Shown here in pieces: positions 7,595 to 13,094 of a DNA stretch of 13,094 bases. The stretch spans positions 1-13,094 of the forward strand of contig LFFH01000036.1 in NCBI GenBank assembly GCA_001510455.1. The letters are read 5' to 3'. Positions within the stretch are counted from its first letter, which is position 1; every line of letters begins with the position of its first letter. The translations under genes and the position numbers were made by a program. Under the pieces are notes generated by a model. The model made no database searches, was not told the origin of the DNA, and worked only from the letters and a program-made list of their open reading frames with translations. This DNA is from Actinobacteria bacterium casp-actino8. Lineage in GTDB: Bacteria > Actinomycetota > Acidimicrobiia > Acidimicrobiales > Ilumatobacteraceae.

Positions 7595-8142
7595 TGCCAG
7601 TCGACCCGAACGCCATTGCGACGTGGGCCAATGCGGTGACCGTCGGACGAATTCTGTGTTCTCCGCTGGTCTTCGTGGTCTTCCCCGATGGTGGGCGCGG
7701 TTCGTGGGTCGCCCTCGTGACCTGGTTCTTGCTCTGTGTGAGTGACGGCTTCGATGGCTACTTGGCTCGTCGCCACGGGACCACGCGCGCCGGAGCGTTC
7801 CTCGATCCGCTCGCTGACAAGATTCTCGTTCTCTCGGCGATGTTCACGCTCGTGAGTCGGGACATCTTCTGGATTCTTCCCGTACTGATCATCGCGGCTC
7901 GTGAAGTGGCGATCAGTATGTATCGAGTCGTTGCCGGAGCGAAGGGAGTGAGCATGCCGGCCAGTCGTCTCGCCAAGTTCAAGACACTCTTCCAGCAGCT
8001 GAGCATCGGGTTCGCCGTCTTTCCTTTCGTCGCCGACGAGATGCGATGGTTCTGGTTGAGCCTTCTCTGGATTTCGGTCGCTCTGACCGCCATCAGTGGC
8101 GCGCAGTACCTCTGGCGCGCACAGCGCGCCGTCGAGGTCTGA
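7594..8142 (+). CDS. pgsA: CDP-alcohol phosphatidyltransferase (PgsA-type phosphatidylglycerophosphate synthase)
   Basis: This family transfers a phosphatidyl group from CDP-diacylglycerol to an alcohol; the PgsA type makes phosphatidylglycerophosphate, precursor of phosphatidylglycerol and cardiolipin. The 182-residue product is an integral membrane protein with about six hydrophobic segments (near 14-31, 36-52, 70-85, 90-110, 130-146, 150-172). The signature is visible as D51, D54-G55, A58-R59, G67, D71 and D75, and GAFLDPLADK is typical of PgsA. The spacer between the AR and G elements is 7 residues rather than the canonical 8. The start overlaps the rimO stop (TGATG) and a weak GGGG lies at 7583-7586, suggesting translational coupling. 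The pgsA-cinA pair is common in actinobacteria. A phosphatidylinositol-phosphate synthase is less likely given the context and the motif. Confidence 0.9.
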   Translation: MPVDPNAIATWANAVTVGRILCSPLVFVVFPDGGRGSWVALVTWFLLCVSDGFDGYLARRHGTTRAGAFLDPLADKILVLSAMFTLVSRDIFWILPVLIIAAREVAISMYRVVAGAKGVSMPASRLAKFKTLFQQLSIGFAVFPFVADEMRWFWLSLLWISVALTAISGAQYLWRAQRAVEV

Positions 8143-8143
8143 C

Positions 8144-9385
8144 GTGCGCTGCGCCGTCGTCGCCGTCGGCACCGAACTCCTTCTCGGCCAGATCGTCGAC
8201 ACCAACTCGTCGTGGATCGGGGAGAGGCTCGCCGCGAACGGAATCGACTCGCTGGTGCAGTACAAGGTCGGTGACAATCAGGCTCGGGTCGTGTCGATCG
8301 TCGAACGGGCTCTTCAGGAAGCCGATGCCGTGATCATGTGTGGAGGTCTCGGCCCCACGCACGATGACCTGACTCGAGACGCCATCGCTGAGATCATGGG
8401 GGTCACCCTTCGCCATGACGAGGACGTGGCCGAGACGATCCGCTCGATGTTCGCGTCGCGTGGACGACGGATGCCGGAGAACAATCTGCGTCAGGCGATG
8501 GTTCCCGTCGGAGCAACGATCATTCCGCAGACGCGAGGGACCGCCCCCGGACTGGTGTGTCCGGTGGGTGACAAGGTGATCTATGCGGTGCCGGGTGTGC
8601 CTCACGAGATGTACGACATGATGGAGCGGGCGATTCTTCCCGATCTGCGTCGCCGCAACGGTGATGTCGGAGTGATCGTGAGTCGGGTGATCCGAACGTG
8701 GGGCGAGAGCGAGAGCGGTCTGAACGAACGTCTCGATCGAGTCATCGCCGAACTCGAGGAGGTGGGTAATCCCACTCTCGCCTTCTTGGCCAGCGGATGG
8801 GAAGGCTTGAAGGTTCGTCTCACGGCCAAGGGAGAGACGGATGCCGAAGCCCGCGCGACTCTTGACGTCTGGGAGGCGCGTGTTCTCGACGAAGTCGGTG
8901 ATTACGTCTTCGGATACGACGACGACAACATGGAGGCCGTCGTGATCCGCCGTATGGCGGAAATGGGTCTTTCGCTCGCTGTGGCCGAATCGGTGACCGG
9001 TGGATTGGTGTCGGGTCGGCTCACGTCGATACCCGGCGCGAGTCACGTGTTGCACGGATCGATCGTCAGCTACGCCAGTGCGGTCAAGCACGACCTGCTC
9101 GGTGTGCCGTCCGGCCCGGTGGTGTCGGAGGAATCGGCGATCGCCATGGCCGACGGCGTCAGACGACTCCTCGGTACCGATGTGGGTCTGTCTCTCACTG
9201 GGGTGGCCGGTCCGAGCGAACAGGACGGGCAGCCAGTCGGAACCTTGTGGGTCGGGCTGGCGCGTGAGGGATTCGAGACGACCGCTGCTCATTTTCGACT
9301 ACCCGGACAACGAGATCCGATGCGGCAGATGGCGGTGATCTCGGCCCTCGATCTGTTGCGCCGAGCTCTCGATCACACCACGTGA
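8144..9385 (+). CDS. cinA: CinA family protein: N-terminal molybdopterin-binding-like domain plus NMN deamidase domain
   Basis: CinA proteins join an N-terminal MoaB/MogA-like (COG1058) domain to a C-terminal PncC-type nicotinamide-nucleotide amidase, used in pyridine nucleotide recycling; in some bacteria they are linked to competence. The 413-residue protein has both. The N-terminal part has VAVGTELLLGQ (6-16) and GGLGPTHDDLT (67-77). The C-terminal part has AESVTGG (281-287), a GSIVSYA segment and TGVAGPS (352-358) followed by PVGTLWVG. Length is normal. GTG 8144 was chosen because it begins one base after the pgsA stop, has GAGG at 8134-8137, and gives the family start RCAVVAVGTELL. The frame stays open to 8096, but that extension overlaps pgsA. 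Its position after pgsA matches other actinobacteria, where regulators and recA often follow; here a tRNA follows. Confidence 0.94.
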   Translation: MRCAVVAVGTELLLGQIVDTNSSWIGERLAANGIDSLVQYKVGDNQARVVSIVERALQEADAVIMCGGLGPTHDDLTRDAIAEIMGVTLRHDEDVAETIRSMFASRGRRMPENNLRQAMVPVGATIIPQTRGTAPGLVCPVGDKVIYAVPGVPHEMYDMMERAILPDLRRRNGDVGVIVSRVIRTWGESESGLNERLDRVIAELEEVGNPTLAFLASGWEGLKVRLTAKGETDAEARATLDVWEARVLDEVGDYVFGYDDDNMEAVVIRRMAEMGLSLAVAESVTGGLVSGRLTSIPGASHVLHGSIVSYASAVKHDLLGVPSGPVVSEESAIAMADGVRRLLGTDVGLSLTGVAGPSEQDGQPVGTLWVGLAREGFETTAAHFRLPGQRDPMRQMAVISALDLLRRALDHTT

Positions 9386-9398
9386 CGTCGGGGTCGCG

Positions 9399-9435
9399 TC
9401 GACAGCCTGCACATTCTCCGTAGGATTTCTGGAAA
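9399..9435 (+). promoter_or_regulatory. Putative tRNA-Arg promoter
   Basis: TCGACA at 9399-9404 (one mismatch to TTGACA) and TAGGAT at 9421-9426 are separated by 16 nt, the best -35/-10 pair in the window. A start near 9433 would leave only a few bases before the mature tRNA end at 9436. It occupies the gap between cinA and the tRNA. Confidence 0.6.
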
Positions 9436-9512
9436 GCCCTCGTAGCTCAGTTGGATAGAGCAACGGCCTTCTAATCCGTAGCGCGCACGTTCGAATCGTG
9501 CCGAGGGCGCCA
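9436..9512 (+). tRNA. tRNA-Arg (anticodon UCU), CCA encoded
   Basis: The 77-nt sequence folds as a full cloverleaf. The acceptor stem GCCCTCG/CGAGGGC is perfectly paired over 7 bp, the D stem is GCTC/GAGC with a 9-nt loop, the variable loop is 5 nt, the T stem is GCACG/CGTGC with loop TTCGAAT, discriminator G is at 9509 and CCA is encoded at 9510-9512. The anticodon loop CTTCTAA (9468-9474) places TCT at 9470-9472, which reads AGA and possibly AGG. The anticodon stem is ACGGC/TCCGT, so position 31 (C, 9467) faces position 39 (T, 9475) as a mismatch next to the loop. AGA codons are infrequent here but do occur, for example for DapA R138. Confidence 0.95.
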
Positions 9513-9531
9513 GAATCCGTGCCGTTCGCCC

Positions 9532-9571
9532 TAGACTCGAGTTCCTGCCGAACCGCATCCCCCGAGCGAGG
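9532..9571 (+). promoter_or_regulatory. Putative carD -10 element, leader and Shine-Dalgarno
   Basis: TAGACT at 9532-9537 fits TANNNT. A start near 9544 would give a leader of about 33 nt. GAGG at 9568-9571 lies 5 nt before the GTG start and is a fair Shine-Dalgarno. No clear -35 is seen, and that region would overlap the 3' end of the tRNA. Read-through from the tRNA promoter is also possible. Confidence 0.45.
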
Positions 9572-9576
9572 TCCGA

Positions 9577-10323
9577 GTGAAGTTCAAGAAGGGTGACACC
9601 GTCATCTACCCACAGCACGGAGCGTGCAAGGTGGTGGCGACCCGCAAAGAGGACCCGTTCGAAAGCGGAAAGCCGATCGAGTACCTGATCCTGTCCACCG
9701 TGATCGGGGAAATGATGTTGAAGGTCCCGTTGACGAAGGTCGACGATGTCGGAGTCCGTCCTCCGGTGTCCCCGGACGAGCTGGCCGATCTGGTGGCGGT
9801 TCTGTCGAAGGCCGACCCGCGCGTTCCGAGCAACTGGAGCCGTCGCTTCAAGAATCATCAAGAGAAATTGAAGAGCGGTGACGTGTATCAGGTGGCCGAA
9901 GTGGTGCGAAACCTCGCCGCACGTAATCGCGACGCCTCCCTGTCGGCCGCGGAGCGCACGATGTACGAACGAGCCCGAGTCAACCTGATCTCCGAGATCG
10001 CGCCGGCGCTCAAGGTGTCGACCGAGGATGCCGAGCAATATCTCGACGACGCGCTCGCCAAGGGAGTCCTGAAGCCGGCCAAGGCGGCCAAGTCGGCGAA
10101 GAGCGAATCGACCGATGCACCGACCAAGAAGGTCGACGACGAGGACGCGGCCCCGAAGAAGGCTGCGCCGGCAAAAGCCGCGCCGGCCAAGGCCGAGGCT
10201 CCGAAGAAGGCTGCGGCGACGAAGGCTGCCCCTGCGAAGGCTGCAGCACCGAAGAAGGCAGCACCGAAGAAGGCTGCGCCGGCAAAAGCCGCGCCGGCCA
10301 AGAAGGCATCAGCCAAGAAATGA
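9577..10323 (+). CDS. carD: CarD/CdnL family transcriptional regulator with Ala/Lys/Pro-rich tail
   Basis: CarD binds the RNA polymerase beta subunit and promoter DNA and stabilises the open complex, notably at rRNA promoters. In this 248-residue protein, residues 1-60 form the RNAP-interacting domain (KFKKGDTVIYPQHG and MMLKVPLTK). The DNA-binding helical domain covers about 65-162, with NWSRRFK at 86-92 (the tryptophan that wedges into the promoter fork) and LSAAERTMYERAR at 122-134. Family members are usually about 160 residues. Here about 80 extra residues (166-248) consist almost only of Ala, Lys and Pro, apart from a short acidic patch at 186-190, resembling histone H1-like or HU tails. 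The tail contains a perfect 39-bp repeat. The GTG start has GAGG 5 nt upstream and gives the family N-terminus. In many actinobacteria carD precedes ispD/ispF; here a glutamine synthetase-like gene follows. Confidence 0.93.
   Translation: MKFKKGDTVIYPQHGACKVVATRKEDPFESGKPIEYLILSTVIGEMMLKVPLTKVDDVGVRPPVSPDELADLVAVLSKADPRVPSNWSRRFKNHQEKLKSGDVYQVAEVVRNLAARNRDASLSAAERTMYERARVNLISEIAPALKVSTEDAEQYLDDALAKGVLKPAKAAKSAKSESTDAPTKKVDDEDAAPKKAAPAKAAPAKAEAPKKAAATKAAPAKAAAPKKAAPKKAAPAKAAPAKKASAKK
10153..10302 (+). repeat. Perfect 39-bp direct repeat inside the carD tail
   Basis: Positions 10153-10191 and 10264-10302 are identical over 39 bp, offset by 111 bp (37 codons), and each encodes PKKAAPAKAAPAK (residues 193-205 and 230-242). 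The Ala/Lys/Pro codons between the copies use different synonymous codons, so the identity goes beyond amino acid composition. Both copies share a rare AAA lysine codon. This points to recent duplication, slippage or recombination within the tail. Confidence 0.9.
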
Positions 10324-10340
10324 TCTGAGGTATCGACGTC

Positions 10341-10355
10341 GAACCAGTCAGGTTC
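10341..10355 (+). other. Inverted repeat upstream of the GS-like gene
   Basis: GAACC (10341-10345) and GGTTC (10351-10355) form a perfect 5-bp inverted repeat with a 5-nt centre. It lies 17 bases after the carD stop and over the expected -35 region of the next promoter. It could be a regulator site or a short carD 3' hairpin; it is short enough to be chance. Confidence 0.25.
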
Positions 10356-10364
10356 CACGTTGGG

Positions 10365-10376
10365 TAGCGTGCTCAC
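10365..10376 (+). promoter_or_regulatory. Putative -10 element for the GS-like gene, leaderless start
   Basis: TAGCGT at 10365-10370 lies 6 nt before ATG 10377. It is the same hexamer at the same spacing as at ftsK. No Shine-Dalgarno is seen in the bases between. It would drive the GS-SDR unit. Confidence 0.55.
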
Positions 10377-11750
10377 ATGATCGACAGGGAAGTCGTTTCG
10401 CGCGACGACTTGAGCCGTCTCATCTCATCGGGTGACGTCGACACGGTGATCATGGCGTTCCCGGATCGCTACGGACGCTTGGTGGGTAAGAGAACCTCAG
10501 GGCGCTTCTTTCTCGACCATGTGGCCGATCATGGCACCGAGAACTGCGATTACTTGCTCACGTGCGATCTCGACGACCAGCCCGAGGACGGCTTTCGCTT
10601 CTCGAGTTTCGACACGGGTTACGGCGACATGGTGGCCGTCGCCGACTGGTCATCGGTTCGCGTTCTGTCGTGGCTCGATCGAACTGCCCTCGTCGTGTGC
10701 GACCTCCGCACGCCGAAGGGAGATGCCGTTGCGGTGGCGCCGCGAACGATCCTCCGTCAGCAGGTCGATGCCCTTCGGACCATCGGCGCCGTACCGATGC
10801 TGGGCAGCGAGATCGAATTCTTCTTGTACCACGAGTCGTACCGGCAGGCTTACGAGTCGGGATACCACGATCTGCACACTCACTCGCCCTTCGCCGAGGA
10901 CTACAGCATCCAGATCACCACTCAGGACGAGATCGTGATCGGAGACATCCGTCGGGCTCTGGAGACTTCCGGGGTTCCGGTCGAGTTCTCGAAGGGTGAG
11001 GCCGGAGCCGGACAGCACGAGATCAATCTGTCGTATGCCGATGCGATCGAGATGGCCGATCGCAATCTCGTCTACAAGTTCGCAGCCAAGGAGCTCGCGT
11101 CACGTCACGGCAGATCGGTCACCTTCATGGCCAAGCCGTCGTTCGACGACGTGGGTTCGTCGTGTCACGTTCACGTGAGCCTCTGGGACGAATCGATCGG
11201 ATCCAATCTCTTCGTCGACCGTTCGCGAGCGCACGAGATGAGTTCGATGTTCGAGTTTTTCTTGGCCGGGCAGATCGCTACGGCACGCGAATTCGCGCTC
11301 TTGTGGGCGCCGACGGTCAACAGTTACAAACGATTCCAGCCCGAGTCGTGGGCACCGACCGGGGTTGGGTGGGGAATCGACAATCGGACACTCGGTTTTC
11401 GCAAAGTCGGTCATGGCCCGTCGACTCGGGTGGAGAACCGTATTCCCGGGGCCGATGCGATCAGCTATCTCGTGTTCGCCGGTTGCTTGGCCGGAGGCCT
11501 GTACGGCATTCGACACCAGCTCGAACTTCCCGATCCGTACGAAGGCAACGGGTACACGGCGACCGATGTCGAACGGATTCCATGGAATCTTCCCGATGCG
11601 ATCGAGGCCTGGCGCACGAGCGAGAAGGCGCGTGAGTGTTTCGGAGACGACGTGCACCATTGGATACTTCGCGCCGCTGAGACCGAGTGGGCATCGTTCA
11701 ATCGATCAGTGACCGATTGGGAGCTCCGTCGGTACTTCGAGCGCATTTGA
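10377..11750 (+). CDS. Glutamine synthetase-like gamma-glutamyl ligase (GlnA4-like)
   Basis: This is a 457-residue member of the glutamine synthetase fold, which ligates glutamate to ammonia or another amine using ATP. The beta-Grasp N-domain is followed by the catalytic barrel: GSEIEFF (E145, E147), EAGAGQHEINL (E208, E215), SSCHVHVSL (H264, H266), NSYKRF (315-320), DNRT (335-338) and RVENRIPGAD (E353, R355). The region where housekeeping GlnA has the adenylylated tyrosine (NLYDLP) reads WNLPDAIEAW (403-412), so no adenylylation site is present. This, and the SDR next door, suggest a GlnA3/GlnA4-type enzyme acting on amines such as polyamines or ethanolamine rather than ammonia assimilation. 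The neighbour pattern recalls the Mycobacterium glnA4/Rv2857c region. Substrate is an inference. ATG 10377 is supported by the -10 element 6 nt upstream. Confidence 0.9.
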   Translation: MIDREVVSRDDLSRLISSGDVDTVIMAFPDRYGRLVGKRTSGRFFLDHVADHGTENCDYLLTCDLDDQPEDGFRFSSFDTGYGDMVAVADWSSVRVLSWLDRTALVVCDLRTPKGDAVAVAPRTILRQQVDALRTIGAVPMLGSEIEFFLYHESYRQAYESGYHDLHTHSPFAEDYSIQITTQDEIVIGDIRRALETSGVPVEFSKGEAGAGQHEINLSYADAIEMADRNLVYKFAAKELASRHGRSVTFMAKPSFDDVGSSCHVHVSLWDESIGSNLFVDRSRAHEMSSMFEFFLAGQIATAREFALLWAPTVNSYKRFQPESWAPTGVGWGIDNRTLGFRKVGHGPSTRVENRIPGADAISYLVFAGCLAGGLYGIRHQLELPDPYEGNGYTATDVERIPWNLPDAIEAWRTSEKARECFGDDVHHWILRAAETEWASFNRSVTDWELRRYFERI

Positions 11751-11770
11751 TCCCTGAAAGAGGAGAGTTG

Positions 11771-12541
11771 ATGAATCGTCTGTCGGGCAAGGTCGCTCTG
11801 ATCACCGGCGCCGCATCCGGGCTCGGACGAACAGCCGCCGAGCTGTTCGCATCCGAAGGGGCGCGGGTCGTCGTGGCCGATGTCGTCGATGGTGACGACG
11901 TGATATCGGCCATCGATGCGGCCGGCGGGGAGGCCACCTACGTGCGGTGCGACGTGACCGACTCCGACTCGGTGGCGGCAGCAATCGAACATGCACATGA
12001 CGAATTCGGCGCGCTCCACGTCCTGTACAACAACGCTGGTGTGATGCTGTCCGACGACGACGGGCCCGAGAACACACCGTTGTCGACCTACGAACGAACG
12101 ATGGACATCAACGTGAAGGGGGTTCTCCTCGGCTGTCGACACGCTCTTCCACTGATGCTCGCATCGGGAGGTGGGTCGATCATCAACGTCGCCAGTTTCG
12201 TGGCCCATATGGGTGCGGCCACTCCTCAGGTCGCATACACGGCGTCGAAGGGTGCCGTTCTGGCCATGACGCGTGAGATCGCCGTGATCTACGCCCGGCG
12301 TGGCGTCCGAGCCAACGCGCTGTGCCCCGGACCGATCATGACCCCGCTGCTCGCCAAGTTCTTGAGCGATGACGCGAAGAGGGAGCGTCGTCTCGTGCAC
12401 ATTCCGATGGGGCGTTTCGGTGAGCCACACGAGATCGCCAACGGCGCGCTGTTCCTCGCTTCCGACGAGAGCAGCTGGATGACCGGGCAATCGCTCGTGA
12501 TCGACGGTGGAATCACCGCCGCCTACGTGACGCCCGAATGA
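11771..12541 (+). CDS. Short-chain dehydrogenase/reductase (classical SDR)
   Basis: This is a 256-residue classical SDR that would use NAD(P) to oxidise an alcohol or reduce a ketone. Visible motifs are TGAASGLG (12-19) for the cofactor, VADV with D37 ending strand beta-2 (suggesting NAD preference), CDVTD (60-64), NNAG (87-90), N114, S142 in NVASF, YTASK with Y156 and K160, and CPGPIMTP (185-192). The S-Y spacing is 14 rather than the usual 13. The C-terminus IDGGITAAYVTPE resembles the Rv2857c-like SDRs I recall near GlnA4 genes. The ATG at 11771 has a strong Shine-Dalgarno (AGGAG at 11761-11765) and lies 20 nt after the GS stop, so the two form an operon. A longer in-frame start at 11687 is unlikely because it overlaps the GS gene. 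The substrate cannot be read from the sequence. Confidence 0.92.
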   Translation: MNRLSGKVALITGAASGLGRTAAELFASEGARVVVADVVDGDDVISAIDAAGGEATYVRCDVTDSDSVAAAIEHAHDEFGALHVLYNNAGVMLSDDDGPENTPLSTYERTMDINVKGVLLGCRHALPLMLASGGGSIINVASFVAHMGAATPQVAYTASKGAVLAMTREIAVIYARRGVRANALCPGPIMTPLLAKFLSDDAKRERRLVHIPMGRFGEPHEIANGALFLASDESSWMTGQSLVIDGGITAAYVTPE

Positions 12542-12556
12542 CGTCCGGCTTCGTGA

Positions 12557-12569
12557 CAGACTCGTCGCC
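12557..12569 (+). promoter_or_regulatory. Possible -10 element before the dehydrogenase
   Basis: CAGACT at 12557-12562 lies 7 nt before ATG 12570 and differs from the carD hexamer TAGACT only at its first base. No Shine-Dalgarno precedes the ATG. The gap to the SDR is only 28 nt, so read-through from the GS promoter is equally possible. Confidence 0.35.
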
Positions 12570-13094
12570 ATGACATCCACTTCACCGCGTTTCGTCGAAG
12601 GTTCGGTCGCCTTTCTCGGCCTCGGAGTGATGGGCGGTCCGATGGCCGGTCATCTCGCGAAGAGCGGACGTGCCGTGACCGTCTACAACCGGACGGCAAC
12701 CAAGGCACTGGCTTGGGTGGGTGAGCACGGGGGTCGGGCCGCCCCCACTCCGGTGGAGGCGGTCGAGGGTGCCGAATTCGTGATGATGTGCGTCGGCAAC
12801 GACGACGACGTTCGCGCCGTGGCGTTGGGTTCGAACGGAGCCCTCTCGGGTATGGCACCTGGTTCGATCCTGATCGATCACACGACGGCCTCGGCGCGGG
12901 TCGCTCGTGAATTGGCGGATGCCTGTGCCGCAGTCGGAGTCGGATTCGTGGATGCGCCAGTGTCCGGGGGTCAGGCCGGGGCGGAGAACGGCCTTCTCAC
13001 CGTGATGTGTGGGTCCGACGACGAGGGGGTTTTCGAACGGGCGCGGCGTGCCGTTGCGCCGTACGCACGGGCGTGCGAACGACTCGGTGTCGCC
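12570..13094 (+). CDS. 3-hydroxyisobutyrate dehydrogenase-like NAD(P)-dependent oxidoreductase, N-terminal 175 residues (cut by window end)
   Basis: The frame is open to the last base, so the gene continues beyond the window. The N-terminal Rossmann part has GLGVMGGPMAGHL (17-29), and strand beta-2 ends in VYNRT (38-42), where an Asn-Arg pair tends to favour NADP. DHTTASA (103-109) and DAPVSGGQAGAENG (128-141) are the substrate-binding signatures of the beta-hydroxyacid dehydrogenase family (3-hydroxyisobutyrate, tartronate semialdehyde and glyoxylate/succinate semialdehyde reductases). The catalytic lysine would lie beyond the window. The start at ATG 12570 leaves about 12 residues before the first beta strand, a common length. 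It follows the SDR by 28 nt in the same direction and may belong to the same catabolic set. Family certain, substrate not. Confidence 0.9.
   Translation, partial: MTSTSPRFVEGSVAFLGLGVMGGPMAGHLAKSGRAVTVYNRTATKALAWVGEHGGRAAPTPVEAVEGAEFVMMCVGNDDDVRAVALGSNGALSGMAPGSILIDHTTASARVARELADACAAVGVGFVDAPVSGGQAGAENGLLTVMCGSDDEGVFERARRAVAPYARACERLGVA

Noticed and set aside
8096..8143. ATG at 8096 as cinA start
   Set aside because: It would overlap pgsA by 47 bases and add 16 non-family residues; GTG 8144 has GAGG at the right distance.
8093..9292. 399-codon open frame on the minus strand opposite cinA
   Set aside because: It is the antisense shadow of a well-supported CinA gene with biased, low-information composition (many His, Arg, Asp, Thr).
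9436..9512. tRNA 3' end as an integration site with a mobile element
   Set aside because: No integrase gene and no second copy of the tRNA 3' end is seen in the window; carD follows directly.
9538..9576. Riboswitch or attenuator in the carD leader
   Set aside because: The leader is only about 33 nt and shows no convincing stem-loop or known aptamer pattern.
10066..10320. Repeats in the carD tail as a CRISPR array or tandem satellite
   Set aside because: The units are in-frame Ala/Lys/Pro codons with no unique spacers of constant size; coding repeats explain them.
11465..12580. 371-codon minus-strand frame opposite the GS end and SDR
   Set aside because: It spans two real genes and their junction on the other strand and has no family signature.

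Overview
The window looks like a chromosomal segment of a high-GC actinobacterium, most likely a member of Acidimicrobiia (for example an Ilumatobacter-like lineage). This rests on strong G/C bias at third codon positions, on the gene order dapA, rnj, ftsK, rimO, pgsA, cinA (recalled as resembling the Streptomyces and Mycobacterium arrangement), on a CarD regulator, and on a GlnA4-like glutamine synthetase paired with an SDR. No database search was possible, so the taxon is an inference. All protein genes and the single tRNA lie on the + strand, and no stretch over 300 bases lacks a gene.

Layout: positions 1-2818 hold the 3' end of an unrecognised gene, then dapA (lysine and diaminopimelate synthesis) and rnj (RNase J). 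All three junctions are TGATG-type stop/start overlaps, so they look like one operon. After a short gap with a hairpin comes ftsK (2902-5310, DNA translocase for chromosome segregation and division). An SMP-30/gluconolactonase-type gene (5350-6288) sits between ftsK and the tightly packed set rimO-pgsA-cinA (6305-9385: ribosomal S12 methylthiolation, phospholipid synthesis, CinA/NMN deamidase). A tRNA-Arg(UCU) follows (9436-9512), then carD (9577-10323) with an unusual Ala/Lys/Pro-rich tail. The last part is metabolic: a glutamine synthetase-like ligase (10377-11750), an SDR (11771-12541), and the first 175 codons of a 3-hydroxyisobutyrate dehydrogenase-like enzyme running off the window end (12570-13094).

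The clearest structural signal is in the promoters. Genes that begin a likely transcription unit (ftsK, the SMP-30 gene, rimO, the GS-like gene and probably the dehydrogenase) carry a -10-like hexamer of the form YANNNT exactly 6 or 7 nt before the start codon and no convincing Shine-Dalgarno. This predicts leaderless mRNAs. Genes inside units, and carD, have Shine-Dalgarno sequences or overlap the previous stop codon (pgsA has only a weak one). The window can therefore be divided into probable transcription units: X-dapA-rnj | ftsK | SMP-30 | rimO-pgsA-cinA | tRNA | carD | GS-SDR | dehydrogenase.

I found no mobile element, CRISPR array, phage gene or clear new system. The points most worth following are the leaderless promoter pattern, the repeat-driven CarD tail, the one-residue-short PgsA signature motif, the anticodon-stem mismatch in the tRNA, and the GS/SDR/dehydrogenase group, whose substrate is unknown.
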